64,000 nt of DNA from NCBI GenBank assembly GCA_900539755.1, contig UQDC01000002.1, positions 1 to 64,000 of the forward strand. The letters run 5' to 3'. The notes beneath the pieces were generated by a model. It did not search any database and had not been told where the DNA came from. It saw only the letters and a program-made list of their open reading frames with translations. Below, piece by piece: positions 9,324-17,350 of this stretch; position 1 is the stretch's first letter; every line of letters begins with the position of its first letter. The stretch is from an uncultured Alistipes sp. GTDB taxonomy: Bacteria > Bacteroidota > Bacteroidia > Bacteroidales > Rikenellaceae. Made by a program: the position numbers and the translations under genes.

Positions 9324-10439
9324 ATGCGTACAGCCATTGTTATTAAAGCTACGGGTAGCTGTTATACATTGCATGATTTGGCGTCACAAACTACTGTTGA
9401 GGCCCGTCTGAGGGGGAAAATGCGGCTGAGTGGCAGCCGTTCCACCAGTCCGGTAGTTGTGGGAGATATTGTCGATTATGAACCGGAACAGCCATTCGAT
9501 GAACAGTTAGCAACCACGGCGACGGGTTCAGCGGTCAATCTTGCAGCACAGACTGAGTCATCTTTGCAATCTTCGTCATCGAGCCGGGCAACAGGTACCA
9601 TCCTTTCGTTGCATCCGCGTCGTAATTATATCATCCGTCGTGCATCCAACCTCTCCAAAGAGTCTCATATTATTGCAGCCAATATCGATCGGGCCTTTTT
9701 GGTGGTGTCGTTGGTGCATCCGGCAACCAACAATGAATTTATCGACCGTTTTCTGGTGACAGCTGAGGCTTACCATATTCCGGTGACGATTCTGCTCAAT
9801 AAAAGTGACCTTTATGTTACTCCGGAATTGGAACAGCAGCGCGATGAATTTATTGCCACCTATACGCATGCAGGCTATGACGTGATTGAGCTGGCAGCAG
9901 CGCATGGGGATGTGTTGCGCTTTTGGGGCGGGCGTGTTTTTGACGAGACTAATGCACGTGCTGGAGAGGCCTGTGGTTTGGAGATAGGTGTTTCGGTCGG
10001 TGAGGGGTTGGCCCCGCTTCGTAAATTGTTCCGGGATAATGTCAACCTGCTTTCCGGTAATTCCGGTGTGGGTAAATCGACGCTGATCCGAGCGATCGAT
10101 CCGACATTGGATGTTCGGGTGGGAGAGGTCTCCGATGCCCATCATAAAGGGAAGCATACCACTACCTTTTCGGAAATGTATCCGCTTCAGGAGGGTGGAT
10201 GGTTGATCGATACGCCGGGAATCAAGGGGTTTGGACTGATCGATTTCGACGGGGCGGAGATTGCTCGTTATTTCCCTGAGTTGTTCCATTTGGCACCAGG
10301 TTGTACCTATTATAATTGTACCCACACCCATGAACCGGGATGTGCGGTAAAAGAGGCTCTCGAACGGGGTGAAGTGAGCCCGTCACGATATGAGAGTTAT
10401 CTTAAATTACTGGAAGACGATGAAAAATATAGAAGATAG
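9324..10439 (+). CDS. rsgA: Ribosome small-subunit-dependent GTPase A
   Basis: A circularly permuted GTPase that checks late 30S subunit maturation. Domains of the 371-residue product: N-terminal OB fold (1-95), then the permuted GTPase with G4 NKSD (159-162) before G1 GNSGVGKST (about 245-253) and G3 DTPG (about 295), and a zinc finger with Cys-Cys-His-Cys in CTYYNCTHTHEPGC (about 328). The OB fold carries a Ser/Thr/Ala-rich insert of about 30 residues (roughly 60-88) between VDYEPEQ and TGTILSLHPRRNY, which is longer than usual. The ATG at 9324 (MRTAIVIKATG) fits the family start. The stop overlaps the trmH start by 20 bases, implying translational coupling. Confidence 0.95.
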   Translation: MRTAIVIKATGSCYTLHDLASQTTVEARLRGKMRLSGSRSTSPVVVGDIVDYEPEQPFDEQLATTATGSAVNLAAQTESSLQSSSSSRATGTILSLHPRRNYIIRRASNLSKESHIIAANIDRAFLVVSLVHPATNNEFIDRFLVTAEAYHIPVTILLNKSDLYVTPELEQQRDEFIATYTHAGYDVIELAAAHGDVLRFWGGRVFDETNARAGEACGLEIGVSVGEGLAPLRKLFRDNVNLLSGNSGVGKSTLIRAIDPTLDVRVGEVSDAHHKGKHTTTFSEMYPLQEGGWLIDTPGIKGFGLIDFDGAEIARYFPELFHLAPGCTYYNCTHTHEPGCAVKEALERGEVSPSRYESYLKLLEDDEKYRR

Positions 10440-11244
10440 TTCGGCCTTTTCAGATGAGATGTTGGCCCGAAGGATTGAGTATCTTTCGGGTTTCATGTTG
10501 CCCGAACGCTACCGGACGCTGTGTAAAACCGTTGAGCAGCGGACTCGCTACATGACCATCTGTACCGAGAATATGTTCCATCCGCAGAACGCCAGTGCTT
10601 TGGTCCGTAATTGCGAAGCTTTTGGGGTGCAAGAGCTGCATGCGATCGAGGAGTTGTGTCGTTTCTCTCCCAATGTGCAGATTGTCAGGGGAACTGATAA
10701 GTGGATTGAAATTCATAAACATCCTACAACTGCCGAGCTGATTACCTCTTTGAAATCCAGAGGTTATCGCATTGTTGCAACCTCACCTCATTGTAACGAT
10801 ACGACCCCTCAGACCTTCGATGTGGGGGCGGGTCCTTTTGCCCTTGTGTTCGGTACTGAACATTCGGGAATCAGTGATGAGGTGATGGCTGAGGCTGATG
10901 AATTCTTGCGGATCCCGATGTGTGGTATGGTCGAAAGCCTGAATGTGTCGGCTTCAGCTGCCATCTTGCTATACACGCTTTCAACACGGGTGCGGATGTT
11001 GGGTCTCGATTCTGCTGAACAGCAACCACCGGTTGTCGTGGAAAATTCTCCTGTATTGCAAGGTTTGGACAATTGTACAGCAGAAGCAGGTGAAGAGGGG
11101 TTGAGAGGTGTTGCATTACGTGATAGGATGCAGCCTCGTGCAGCTTGGCAACTGCCGATCCGAGATCGTAACGAGGTGCTGTATCGTTGGTTGCAACAGA
11201 GTATTCGTGATCCGAAGGGTGTCCTTAGCCGGTTTCCGGGGTAG
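10420..11244 (+). CDS. trmH: tRNA (guanosine-2'-O-)-methyltransferase, TrmH/SpoU family
   Basis: An SAM-dependent 2'-O-methyltransferase of 274 residues with the SPOUT trefoil-knot fold. Motif 1 is seen in HPQNASALVRNCEAFGV (Asn and Arg of the active site), motif 2 in FALVFGTEHSGIS and motif 3 in RIPMCGMVESLNVSASAAILLY. The C-terminal extension after about residue 190 fits the TrmH subfamily, which methylates G18 of tRNA. The substrate is inferred, not proven. The start at 10420 overlaps rsgA by 20 bases. A perfect hairpin about 110 bases downstream probably ends the rsgA-trmH transcript. Confidence 0.9.
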   Translation: MKNIEDSSAFSDEMLARRIEYLSGFMLPERYRTLCKTVEQRTRYMTICTENMFHPQNASALVRNCEAFGVQELHAIEELCRFSPNVQIVRGTDKWIEIHKHPTTAELITSLKSRGYRIVATSPHCNDTTPQTFDVGAGPFALVFGTEHSGISDEVMAEADEFLRIPMCGMVESLNVSASAAILLYTLSTRVRMLGLDSAEQQPPVVVENSPVLQGLDNCTAEAGEEGLRGVALRDRMQPRAAWQLPIRDRNEVLYRWLQQSIRDPKGVLSRFPG

Positions 11245-11353
11245 ATGAGTATGCTGTTGTTTGTGATTGAACAGCTGCATATTTATTGATATATAGCCAT
11301 GTCGATGTGATCCAGGATTGGGTGTGTCGGTATGGCTATATTTGTTATTGCGA

Positions 11354-11388
11354 AAGCAGGCATATCCCAATCTGGGATATGCCTGCTT
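11354..11388 (+). terminator. Hairpin terminator after rsgA-trmH
   Basis: A perfect 16-bp stem (11354-11369 with 11373-11388) with a 3-nt loop, followed by a modestly T-rich stretch. It lies about 110 bases past trmH and 260 bases past the end of the convergent nfeD, and could serve both. The rest of 11245-11647 shows no gene. Confidence 0.75.
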
Positions 11389-11647
11389 GTATTTGGATTG
11401 TATTGCAGGAGTCTGTTTCCAACGTTAACGTTTTGCGAAATATCTCAATTTGGCTTCGGTGGGGACATGGGGCGTGATTAAGACAAATACGCATTAGGGT
11501 GTGTTTGCCTCCTTCTTAGATACAATCAATAACAGGGGACCCTATTCTGTACTGTGGACGGAGATCGGCAGTTCAATACAGAGATGGATTCTTTCTTTTT
11601 GGTTGTCGGAAAATTTTGATCGGAATAAGGTGCAGTGTGCAAATGAA

Positions 11648-13276
11648 TCAATCTTGTTGAGTGCAATAGACTACCCCTCCTTCAAAACGGGTGATAATTA
11701 CCTGCTTGCCACGGGGAATGAACTGCCCTTCTTCTGCGATGGCATCGTAATAGATCCCGTCAATAATCACCCTTCCAGAAGGGCGCAGAACGGCTGCAAC
11801 TTCGGCCGTTTTGCCGATCAACTCCGAAGCAACCTGCGGATGGCTTACGTATCCCTGTTCCGGAGCCATTTCAGCGGTTAAGACCACTTTGCGTTGTAGT
11901 GGGGTGGTATCGGTGAGAAAATGCTTACTCAGTAACAGACCTCCGATCAACGCTGCGGTGGTGGCAATAATGACGACCAGAATGGGTTGAAGGATCCAGC
12001 CGACAGTAATTTCGCCCGTAGGCAGGTGGCGCAGCAGGTCATTATCGATAGCGGCGAAGGACAGGCCCAAGATCACGGCAACGATACCTGCAACTCCAGC
12101 AATGCCGAAACCCGGCAGAACAAAAATCTCGACAGCCAATAGCCCAAGTCCAATGATGAAAAGAATCAGCTCCCAATTTTGGGCTACCCCTTCGAGGTAG
12201 AGAGGAGCAAAATAGAGAACTGCTCCGAGGATGGCAACTACTAAGGCAAATCCGATGCCGGGTGATTGCAGCTCGAAATAGATGCCGCCGACAATCATCA
12301 TGACAAAAATACCCTGAACCACCGGATTCATCAGCCAGGCTAATAGGCGGTCTAACGTAGTGGGCCGATATTCGGTTAGTGTATATGTTTCGACGCCTCC
12401 TTGTGCGAGGGTCTCTTCTAAAGAGGAAGCCGTGCCTTCACTGAAGTGGTTTTTTACCGCTTCGGAGGCGGTGAAGGTGAGTACATTGACCGTAGTGCTG
12501 TCTGCCACGGTACGCCCGACCATCGCTTCGGCGGTTTGAGGATCACGCCACCAACGACGAATCGTATCGCCATTCTCGATTCGTTCGATCACTTGACCGT
12601 GAGATTCCGCTGTGGCCCGCATCGTGGCTCTCATGAAACTTTGAAACTTGTCGGGCATCGGCTGTCCGTTCTGATCGACGACTGAAGCCGCTCCGATACT
12701 TCCTCCCGGGTGCATGTAGATGCGATCCGCTGCCAGTGCAATCAGAGCCCCGGCGGAAGCAGCTTGATTGTCAATATACACCCAGATCGGCGTCGGGTAG
12801 TTGAGGATCATGGTGCGAATCGAGTCGGCCACATTGACCAATCCTCCGTAAGTGTTCATGCGAATGACGACCAGATCTGCATTTTGCTCACGTGCTTCTG
12901 TTAAACATTTCGAGACCAGCCGTTGTTGGGCCGGCATGATGTCCCCGTTGATGGGAAATGTATATACTTTGCATTCGCGGCCGGTGGCCGTTACAGTGCC
13001 CGGCAGCAGAAATAGGGATGAATCGGTTGATGTGTCGCTGCTCGATAAAGCCTTGTCTATGGATGCCTTCGTTGGAGCTCCATCGCTACTCTGGTCAGAA
13101 ACAGAGGCTGTCAGCGCAGAGGTTGCTGTGTTGCTGTCCGGAGTGTTGGCAAGGGTGGCTGAGATCATTGATTTTGCAGAGCAAGGAGTGATCTCGAAAG
13201 CGGCTCCTCTGCATGGGCAGCATGCCAGCAGAGTGTTGAAAAGAGAGCAGATGAAAAGATATCGAAGCAGATTCAT
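11648..13276 (-). CDS. nfeD: Membrane-bound ClpP-class serine protease, NfeD long form
   Basis: A 542-residue product, probably in the inner membrane with the protease facing the periplasm. After an N-terminal signal and a Ser/Thr-rich spacer (about 35-95) comes a ClpP/SppA-like domain with NTYGG (141-145) and the catalytic Ser in AASAGALIA (Ser174). A block of four to five transmembrane helices follows (about 310-440), and then a C-terminal NfeD OB-fold domain (KTAEVAAVLRPSGRV and GKQVIIT). Long NfeD proteins typically act with stomatin-like proteins. None is adjacent here. TATCTTTG at 13409-13402 on the minus strand is a plausible -7 element. Confidence 0.9.
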   Translation of the reverse strand: MNLLRYLFICSLFNTLLACCPCRGAAFEITPCSAKSMISATLANTPDSNTATSALTASVSDQSSDGAPTKASIDKALSSSDTSTDSSLFLLPGTVTATGRECKVYTFPINGDIMPAQQRLVSKCLTEAREQNADLVVIRMNTYGGLVNVADSIRTMILNYPTPIWVYIDNQAASAGALIALAADRIYMHPGGSIGAASVVDQNGQPMPDKFQSFMRATMRATAESHGQVIERIENGDTIRRWWRDPQTAEAMVGRTVADSTTVNVLTFTASEAVKNHFSEGTASSLEETLAQGGVETYTLTEYRPTTLDRLLAWLMNPVVQGIFVMMIVGGIYFELQSPGIGFALVVAILGAVLYFAPLYLEGVAQNWELILFIIGLGLLAVEIFVLPGFGIAGVAGIVAVILGLSFAAIDNDLLRHLPTGEITVGWILQPILVVIIATTAALIGGLLLSKHFLTDTTPLQRKVVLTAEMAPEQGYVSHPQVASELIGKTAEVAAVLRPSGRVIIDGIYYDAIAEEGQFIPRGKQVIITRFEGGVVYCTQQD

Positions 13277-13401
13277 GGTTTCAGTTTTATCGCGACAGAT
13301 AGTTGCGAGTTTGTGATTCGTAAATGTAATCCTATGAGTTCAATAAAAGTCCGTGATGTGGAGAATTAAATGTTAATGACGGATACGACTCGTGCTGTTT
13401 A

Positions 13402-13409
13402 CAAAGATA
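13402..13409 (-). promoter_or_regulatory. -7 promoter element upstream of nfeD
   Basis: TATCTTTG on the minus strand matches the Bacteroidetes TAnnTTTG consensus and lies about 125 bases upstream of the nfeD ATG. No -33 TTTG is found at the expected distance. Confidence 0.4.
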
Positions 13410-14038
13410 AATTTTTTAAAGGATCTGGATGATCGAGGTCATGAAATTTGTGTTAGCTATATATTTGTCATGGAATGGGGTAGGAAGTCCAGATTCAGGG
13501 AATAGTTCTATGTGGGGGCGGTTCGATGTTTATAGATAAAGAGTTGGCAGGACCTCTATTGTTATAAGGTAGATGATTGTTTGAAAATGTCGGAGTAGGT
13601 TGTTCAGGGAGCAGGGTATAGGGGATGGTCTGTTGAGTGAAAGTCAATATGCGTGATAGGGGATGGTTTTGGCTTTTGGAGGCGCATCGGTAACGAGGTT
13701 ATGAGGTGATCAAAAACGAGGAGAAAGGTTCATCGTGAGTCCCGGTTCGGGTAGATGGTAGCAGCATCATATTATGGTCGGGGGGGCGGAACGGAGGAGG
13801 AACTGAGGGAGGGATTGTGCTGATGTAAGGGATGCGCCATTGCGAGGTTGGAAAAGACAATGTTGTGCACACAAACAGTTTGGGGCAAGGGAACAAAACG
13901 TAAAAAGAAATTGATAAGGTTGATGAAGCGGAGAAGGTTGTTGCTATGGTTAGTGTTTCCAAGTTGATAAATGATTGTTGGTGAGCCTGTCCGGTTGCGT
14001 AAATGACGAAAAATCGAGAAGAAAAAAGAGAACAGAGA
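13410..14038. other. Long G-rich intergenic region without a recognised gene
   Basis: The + strand is strikingly G-over-C and purine-rich, with a GGGGGGG run near 13783. The only repeat noticed is ATAGGGGATGGT at 13618-13629 and 13656-13667. ORFs here are short, lack a start context and resemble no family. No tRNA or structured RNA was recognised. Confidence 0.4.
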
Positions 14039-14167
14039 TTGTGTAAATAAAATTTTCCTTACCTTCGCATTGCGGGAGAGCGCCCCTTCTTGTGGCGCGC
14101 GTTCTGCCAGGCAGCCCGGAGCTATTGAGCTTCGGAAGAGTATTCACCAATTTTGATTGCTGTATGG
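14039..14167 (+). promoter_or_regulatory. Promoter and structured leader of mqnA
   Basis: TTG (14039-14041), an 18-base spacer and TACCTTCG (14060-14067) form a good Bacteroidetes promoter. The leader of about 95 nt is much more GC-rich than the DNA around it and can fold into two hairpins. One has a GCGCC/GGCGC core (14080-14084 with 14094-14098), extendable outward. The other has an 8-bp stem with an ATTG loop (14116-14123 with 14128-14135, one G-U pair). The second hairpin ends about 30 bases before the ATG. No known riboswitch family is recognised. Confidence 0.5.
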
Positions 14168-14998
14168 ATGATGACGCAAACCCGGATAGTTGCCGTATCG
14201 TATCTCAATACGATACCATATATTTATGGTATCTCCCGCGCAGGTGGCACACTGCGTGACGGATTGTTGTTGTGTCCGCCGAGGCTCTGTGCCGAGGCTC
14301 TGCGCAACGGTGAAGCCAATGTGGGGCTGATCCCGGTGGCTGCCATTCCTGAAATCCCCAATCTGAATATCATTACCCCATTCTGTATCGGAGCTCACGG
14401 TCCGGTGCGTACGGTTGTGTTGGCATCGAATTACCCGGTCGAAGAGTTGGAGACGATCGGATTGGATTCTCATTCGCGTACTTCAATCCGGTTGGCGCGC
14501 ATTTTGGCGGCCGAACGTTGGCATATCTCGCCCCGTTGGATCCCTTTGACTGACTATTCCTTCACAGAAGGAGGAAAAACCGGATATATCCTCATTGGGG
14601 ACAAGGTGTTCACTCATGAGTCGAAATTCCGTTACCTGTACGATTTGGCTGCCGAGTGGCAGGCAATGACTAATCTCCCGTTCGCTTTTGCGGCGTGGGT
14701 GGCTCGTGATACGGTTCCCGCTGAGGATATTGAGCGGCTGGAACAGGCATTGCGCTACGGTACAGCTCATATTCAGGAGGCTGTGGCATGGTCGGAATAT
14801 GCCTCACGCCCCTATGCTGTGGACTATTTGACCAAGAATATTGATTTTGTGCTCGACGCTCCGAAACGTCGGGCGATGGAACTTTATTGGCAGCTCGGCC
14901 GGAGGTATGACCCTCCGTCCCCCTCGCGGCCAGATTCGTTTTCGACGACTTGTTGTCAGCCGGATACGGGAGACAAAAGAGTCCTAAACGAACAATAA
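14168..14998 (+). CDS. mqnA: Chorismate dehydratase (menaquinone futalosine pathway)
   Basis: Converts chorismate to 3-enolpyruvylbenzoate, the entry step of the futalosine route to menaquinone. The 276-residue protein has the MqnA/MqnD periplasmic-binding-like fold. Visible motifs are RIVAVSYLNTIPYIYG at the start, the ANVGLIPVAAIPE segment and the FAAWVAR stretch. The last 25 residues (Pro/Ser-rich, then CCQPDTGDK) look like a nonconserved tail. ATG at 14168 or 14171 is likely. The 5-codon longer TTG start is less so. No other mqn genes are in the window, so the pathway assignment rests on this gene alone. Confidence 0.88.
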   Translation: MMTQTRIVAVSYLNTIPYIYGISRAGGTLRDGLLLCPPRLCAEALRNGEANVGLIPVAAIPEIPNLNIITPFCIGAHGPVRTVVLASNYPVEELETIGLDSHSRTSIRLARILAAERWHISPRWIPLTDYSFTEGGKTGYILIGDKVFTHESKFRYLYDLAAEWQAMTNLPFAFAAWVARDTVPAEDIERLEQALRYGTAHIQEAVAWSEYASRPYAVDYLTKNIDFVLDAPKRRAMELYWQLGRRYDPPSPSRPDSFSTTCCQPDTGDKRVLNEQ

Positions 14999-15394
14999 GG
15001 CCGCCACAAGATCGGGAAAAGAGAAGACTTGTCGTTAAAGTCAAAGAGCGTATTGGTCTGCTGCATCGGTTGGTCTGAATAAAAGATCGGTGCTTGAAAT
15101 TGCCAAATATAGGATTTATTGAAATCGAATCAGCATCAAAAGCAGGTGTGTAGCCTATAAGACTATAAGATGCATTTTAGTGGATTAATGTCTATTGCAT
15201 TTTAGGTGTTGATTGACTGTGGGGGCGAACAAAGAATATAACGCTCTGAAAACAAATGTAGCGATGCCGGTTGAGGAGGAGTTGACGACAAGAGTCTTTG
15301 AAATTTTTGATCGATAATTGGTGGCAGGAGTTTGGATCCGGCGGTCCGACTCCGGGAAAGGAAAGCGCAGTAGCAACTGAAAAGAGCCGAAGCC
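14999..15394. other. Intergenic region between mqnA and corA
   Basis: 396 bases with no convincing ORF, no strong hairpin and no clear -33/-7 pair. The corA promoter is presumably here. Confidence 0.35.
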
Positions 15395-16345
15395 ATGATT
15401 ACTATCTATCTCAAACAATTCAATAAAATCGTCCGCAACGCCGATGTCAAGTTGTTCGACGAGCTGGGTTATGACGATATTTTGTGGATCGATCTGCTCA
15501 GCCCGACGATCAAGGAGCAAAAAGCGGTCGAAAACTTCATGGAGATTAATCTTCAAACCTGGCAGCAGGTTGAGGAGATCGAAAGTTCATCGAAGTATTC
15601 CGAAACGGAGAATGCGATCATCTGCAACTCCAACTTTTTCATGCCCTATACCGATAACTTTGCCATTGAGCCGGTGTCGTTTATCATTGCCGAAGGGGTG
15701 TTGGTGTCGGTGCGCAATGCCGAATTCAGGACCTTTACCGAAGCGGCCAAAAGGTTGCAAATGAACTATCGGGCCTATACGACAGGGTACCATCTGCTGG
15801 TTTCAATTCTGGAGGTGCGTATCGATTATGATGCCGACCTGGTCGAAGCGTTGGCAAAGAATATTGCCGTATTGAGCAAGGAGGTGAGCACCAGCGAACA
15901 TATCGATCGCGAGATTCTCAAACGGATCAGCCACCTGCAGGAGAATACGATGTTGATTCGTGAGAATATTTTTGACCGGCAGCGTGTGTTGTCGGGTATT
16001 CAGCGAAGTGAACGTTTCCCGAACGATGTCTATCCTCGTTTGACCCTGATGATCAAGGATGTCAATTCACTGATCAATCACGCCGATTTTAGTTCGGAAC
16101 GTTTGGACTATCTGCAAGATACCGCTCTCGGTTTGATCAACATCGAACAGAGCAACGTAACCAAGATCTTTACTGTGGCTGCGCTGTTTTTCATGCCGCC
16201 TACGATGATCGCAAGTATCTATGGAATGAACTTTGCCCATATCCCGGAGGTGCAATGGACCTATGGCTATCCCTTTGCATTGGGGTTGATGGTTTTGGTG
16301 GCTGTCCTTACTTACCTCTTCTTCCGTTGGAAAAAATGGTTATAA
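15395..16345 (+). CDS. corA: CorA family magnesium/divalent-cation channel
   Basis: A 316-residue inner-membrane protein that forms pentameric Mg2+ (possibly Co2+/Ni2+) channels. It has a large cytoplasmic alpha/beta and long-helix N-terminal domain. Two C-terminal transmembrane helices follow, with the selectivity loop GMNFAHIPE between them, near residues 278-286. It ends with a short basic tail (RWKKWL). The GMN tripeptide is the hallmark of the family. It stands alone between mqnA and rpsO. No M-box-like leader was recognised. Confidence 0.95.
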   Translation: MITIYLKQFNKIVRNADVKLFDELGYDDILWIDLLSPTIKEQKAVENFMEINLQTWQQVEEIESSSKYSETENAIICNSNFFMPYTDNFAIEPVSFIIAEGVLVSVRNAEFRTFTEAAKRLQMNYRAYTTGYHLLVSILEVRIDYDADLVEALAKNIAVLSKEVSTSEHIDREILKRISHLQENTMLIRENIFDRQRVLSGIQRSERFPNDVYPRLTLMIKDVNSLINHADFSSERLDYLQDTALGLINIEQSNVTKIFTVAALFFMPPTMIASIYGMNFAHIPEVQWTYGYPFALGLMVLVAVLTYLFFRWKKWL

Positions 16346-16834
16346 GTTGTGGAGAGAATTGACCGTCGCGAACTCATGGATTAAATTCGATTTACTTATT
16401 TGCTTAATGATTTGTCAAAGGACTGTCTCTATTCGGCGTGATGCAGTTTAGTGATAGCTCTTTGTCTGTTTTTTTATATTGGGGAATAATGAGGTGTTGC
16501 CGTGTAGGGGTATTGGTGGTGTCGGTGGAATGTGCAAGGATCAACAGAAAGGGAAGTAAACGATTGAGTAGTTCACTTTCAGCTCCTGTTTAAAATTCAA
16601 TTTTCCATGCTTATTTTCCAAGCAATAAGTTTGGGACGGCAACCGAAAGTAAGTGGTGTAATCTGTTGTAGAAGGTGTGTCCCAAAATTTTAATTGTCGT
16701 TTCTATCGGTCCTCTTTGAGGTGGTGAAAATAGCGCAGGTTTGCTGAAACGCCTTTTTGTTGGGCAAAATAGTTGGTGAAAAGTTTAAATGCCGATTAAT
16801 TTGAGGATTAGTTGTTTGGTTATGAAAAAAATAT
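16346..16834. other. Intergenic region upstream of rpsO
   Basis: About 490 bases without a credible ORF or hairpin. It is G-rich on the + strand and AT-rich close to the rpsO promoter. Confidence 0.35.
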
Positions 16835-16842
16835 TAGTTTTG
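16835..16842 (+). promoter_or_regulatory. -7 promoter element of rpsO-pnp
   Basis: TAGTTTTG matches the TAnnTTTG -7 consensus. A TTTG at 16815-16818 lies 16 bases upstream, slightly closer than usual. The element is about 75 bases before the rpsO ATG. Confidence 0.5.
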
Positions 16843-16915
16843 CACACGCTTTGAGAAGACTTTTTCTGAGGGGAAAGTAACCAAGGCGATAATTAACCAA
16901 ATAAATCAAACTAAA

Positions 16916-17188
16916 ATGGGTTATTTAGAATCAGCCAAAAAGCAAGAGCTTTTTGAAACCTACGGGAAGTCTAACACCGATACCGGCTCAGCAGAGAGCC
17001 AGATTGCGCTGTTTTCCTACCGTATCAGCCACCTCACCGAACACATGAAGAAAAACCGGCACGATTATGGTACACAGCGTTCGCTGTTGCGTCTGGTGGG
17101 TAAGCGCCGCCGTCTGCTGGATTATCTGAAAAAGGTAGATATCGAGCGGTACAGGAGCATCGTAAAAGCGTTGAACCTGAGAAAATAG
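16916..17188 (+). CDS. rpsO: 30S ribosomal protein S15
   Basis: A 90-residue protein of full family length that binds the central domain of 16S rRNA early in 30S assembly. Conserved S15 segments are seen: DTGSAESQIALFSYRISHLTEHMKK and the C-terminal RLVGKRRRLLDYLKK and RYRSIVKALNLRK stretches. It is followed by pnp after 162 bases, the same order as in many bacteria. Co-transcription is likely, with a hairpin between the two genes. Confidence 0.98.
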   Translation: MGYLESAKKQELFETYGKSNTDTGSAESQIALFSYRISHLTEHMKKNRHDYGTQRSLLRLVGKRRRLLDYLKKVDIERYRSIVKALNLRK

Positions 17189-17220
17189 GCGCCGAAGTAT
17201 TGTGCAAAAAGATGAATGGG

Positions 17221-17242
17221 GCTGTCCTTTTCGAGGGACAGC
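17221..17242 (+). promoter_or_regulatory. Intercistronic UUCG hairpin between rpsO and pnp
   Basis: A 9-bp stem (17221-17229 with 17234-17242, one G-U pair) closed by a TTCG tetraloop and followed by a short T-rich stretch. It could be a partial terminator or an RNA-processing site that separates expression of S15 and PNPase. The function is inferred from position. Confidence 0.5.
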
Positions 17243-17350
17243 TTTATTCTCTTAAAAGCGCTGACAATATCCTGCCTCTTCTGTGGGCAGGAGTTTGAGG
17301 AGGACAAGAAGAAGGAAGAAGAGATCAAAACAATAAAAAGAGAAAAAAGA

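Noticed and set aside
13618..13667. ATAGGGGATGGT direct repeat
   Set aside because: Two 12-base copies in a G-rich noncoding region are compatible with chance and have no associated gene or element.
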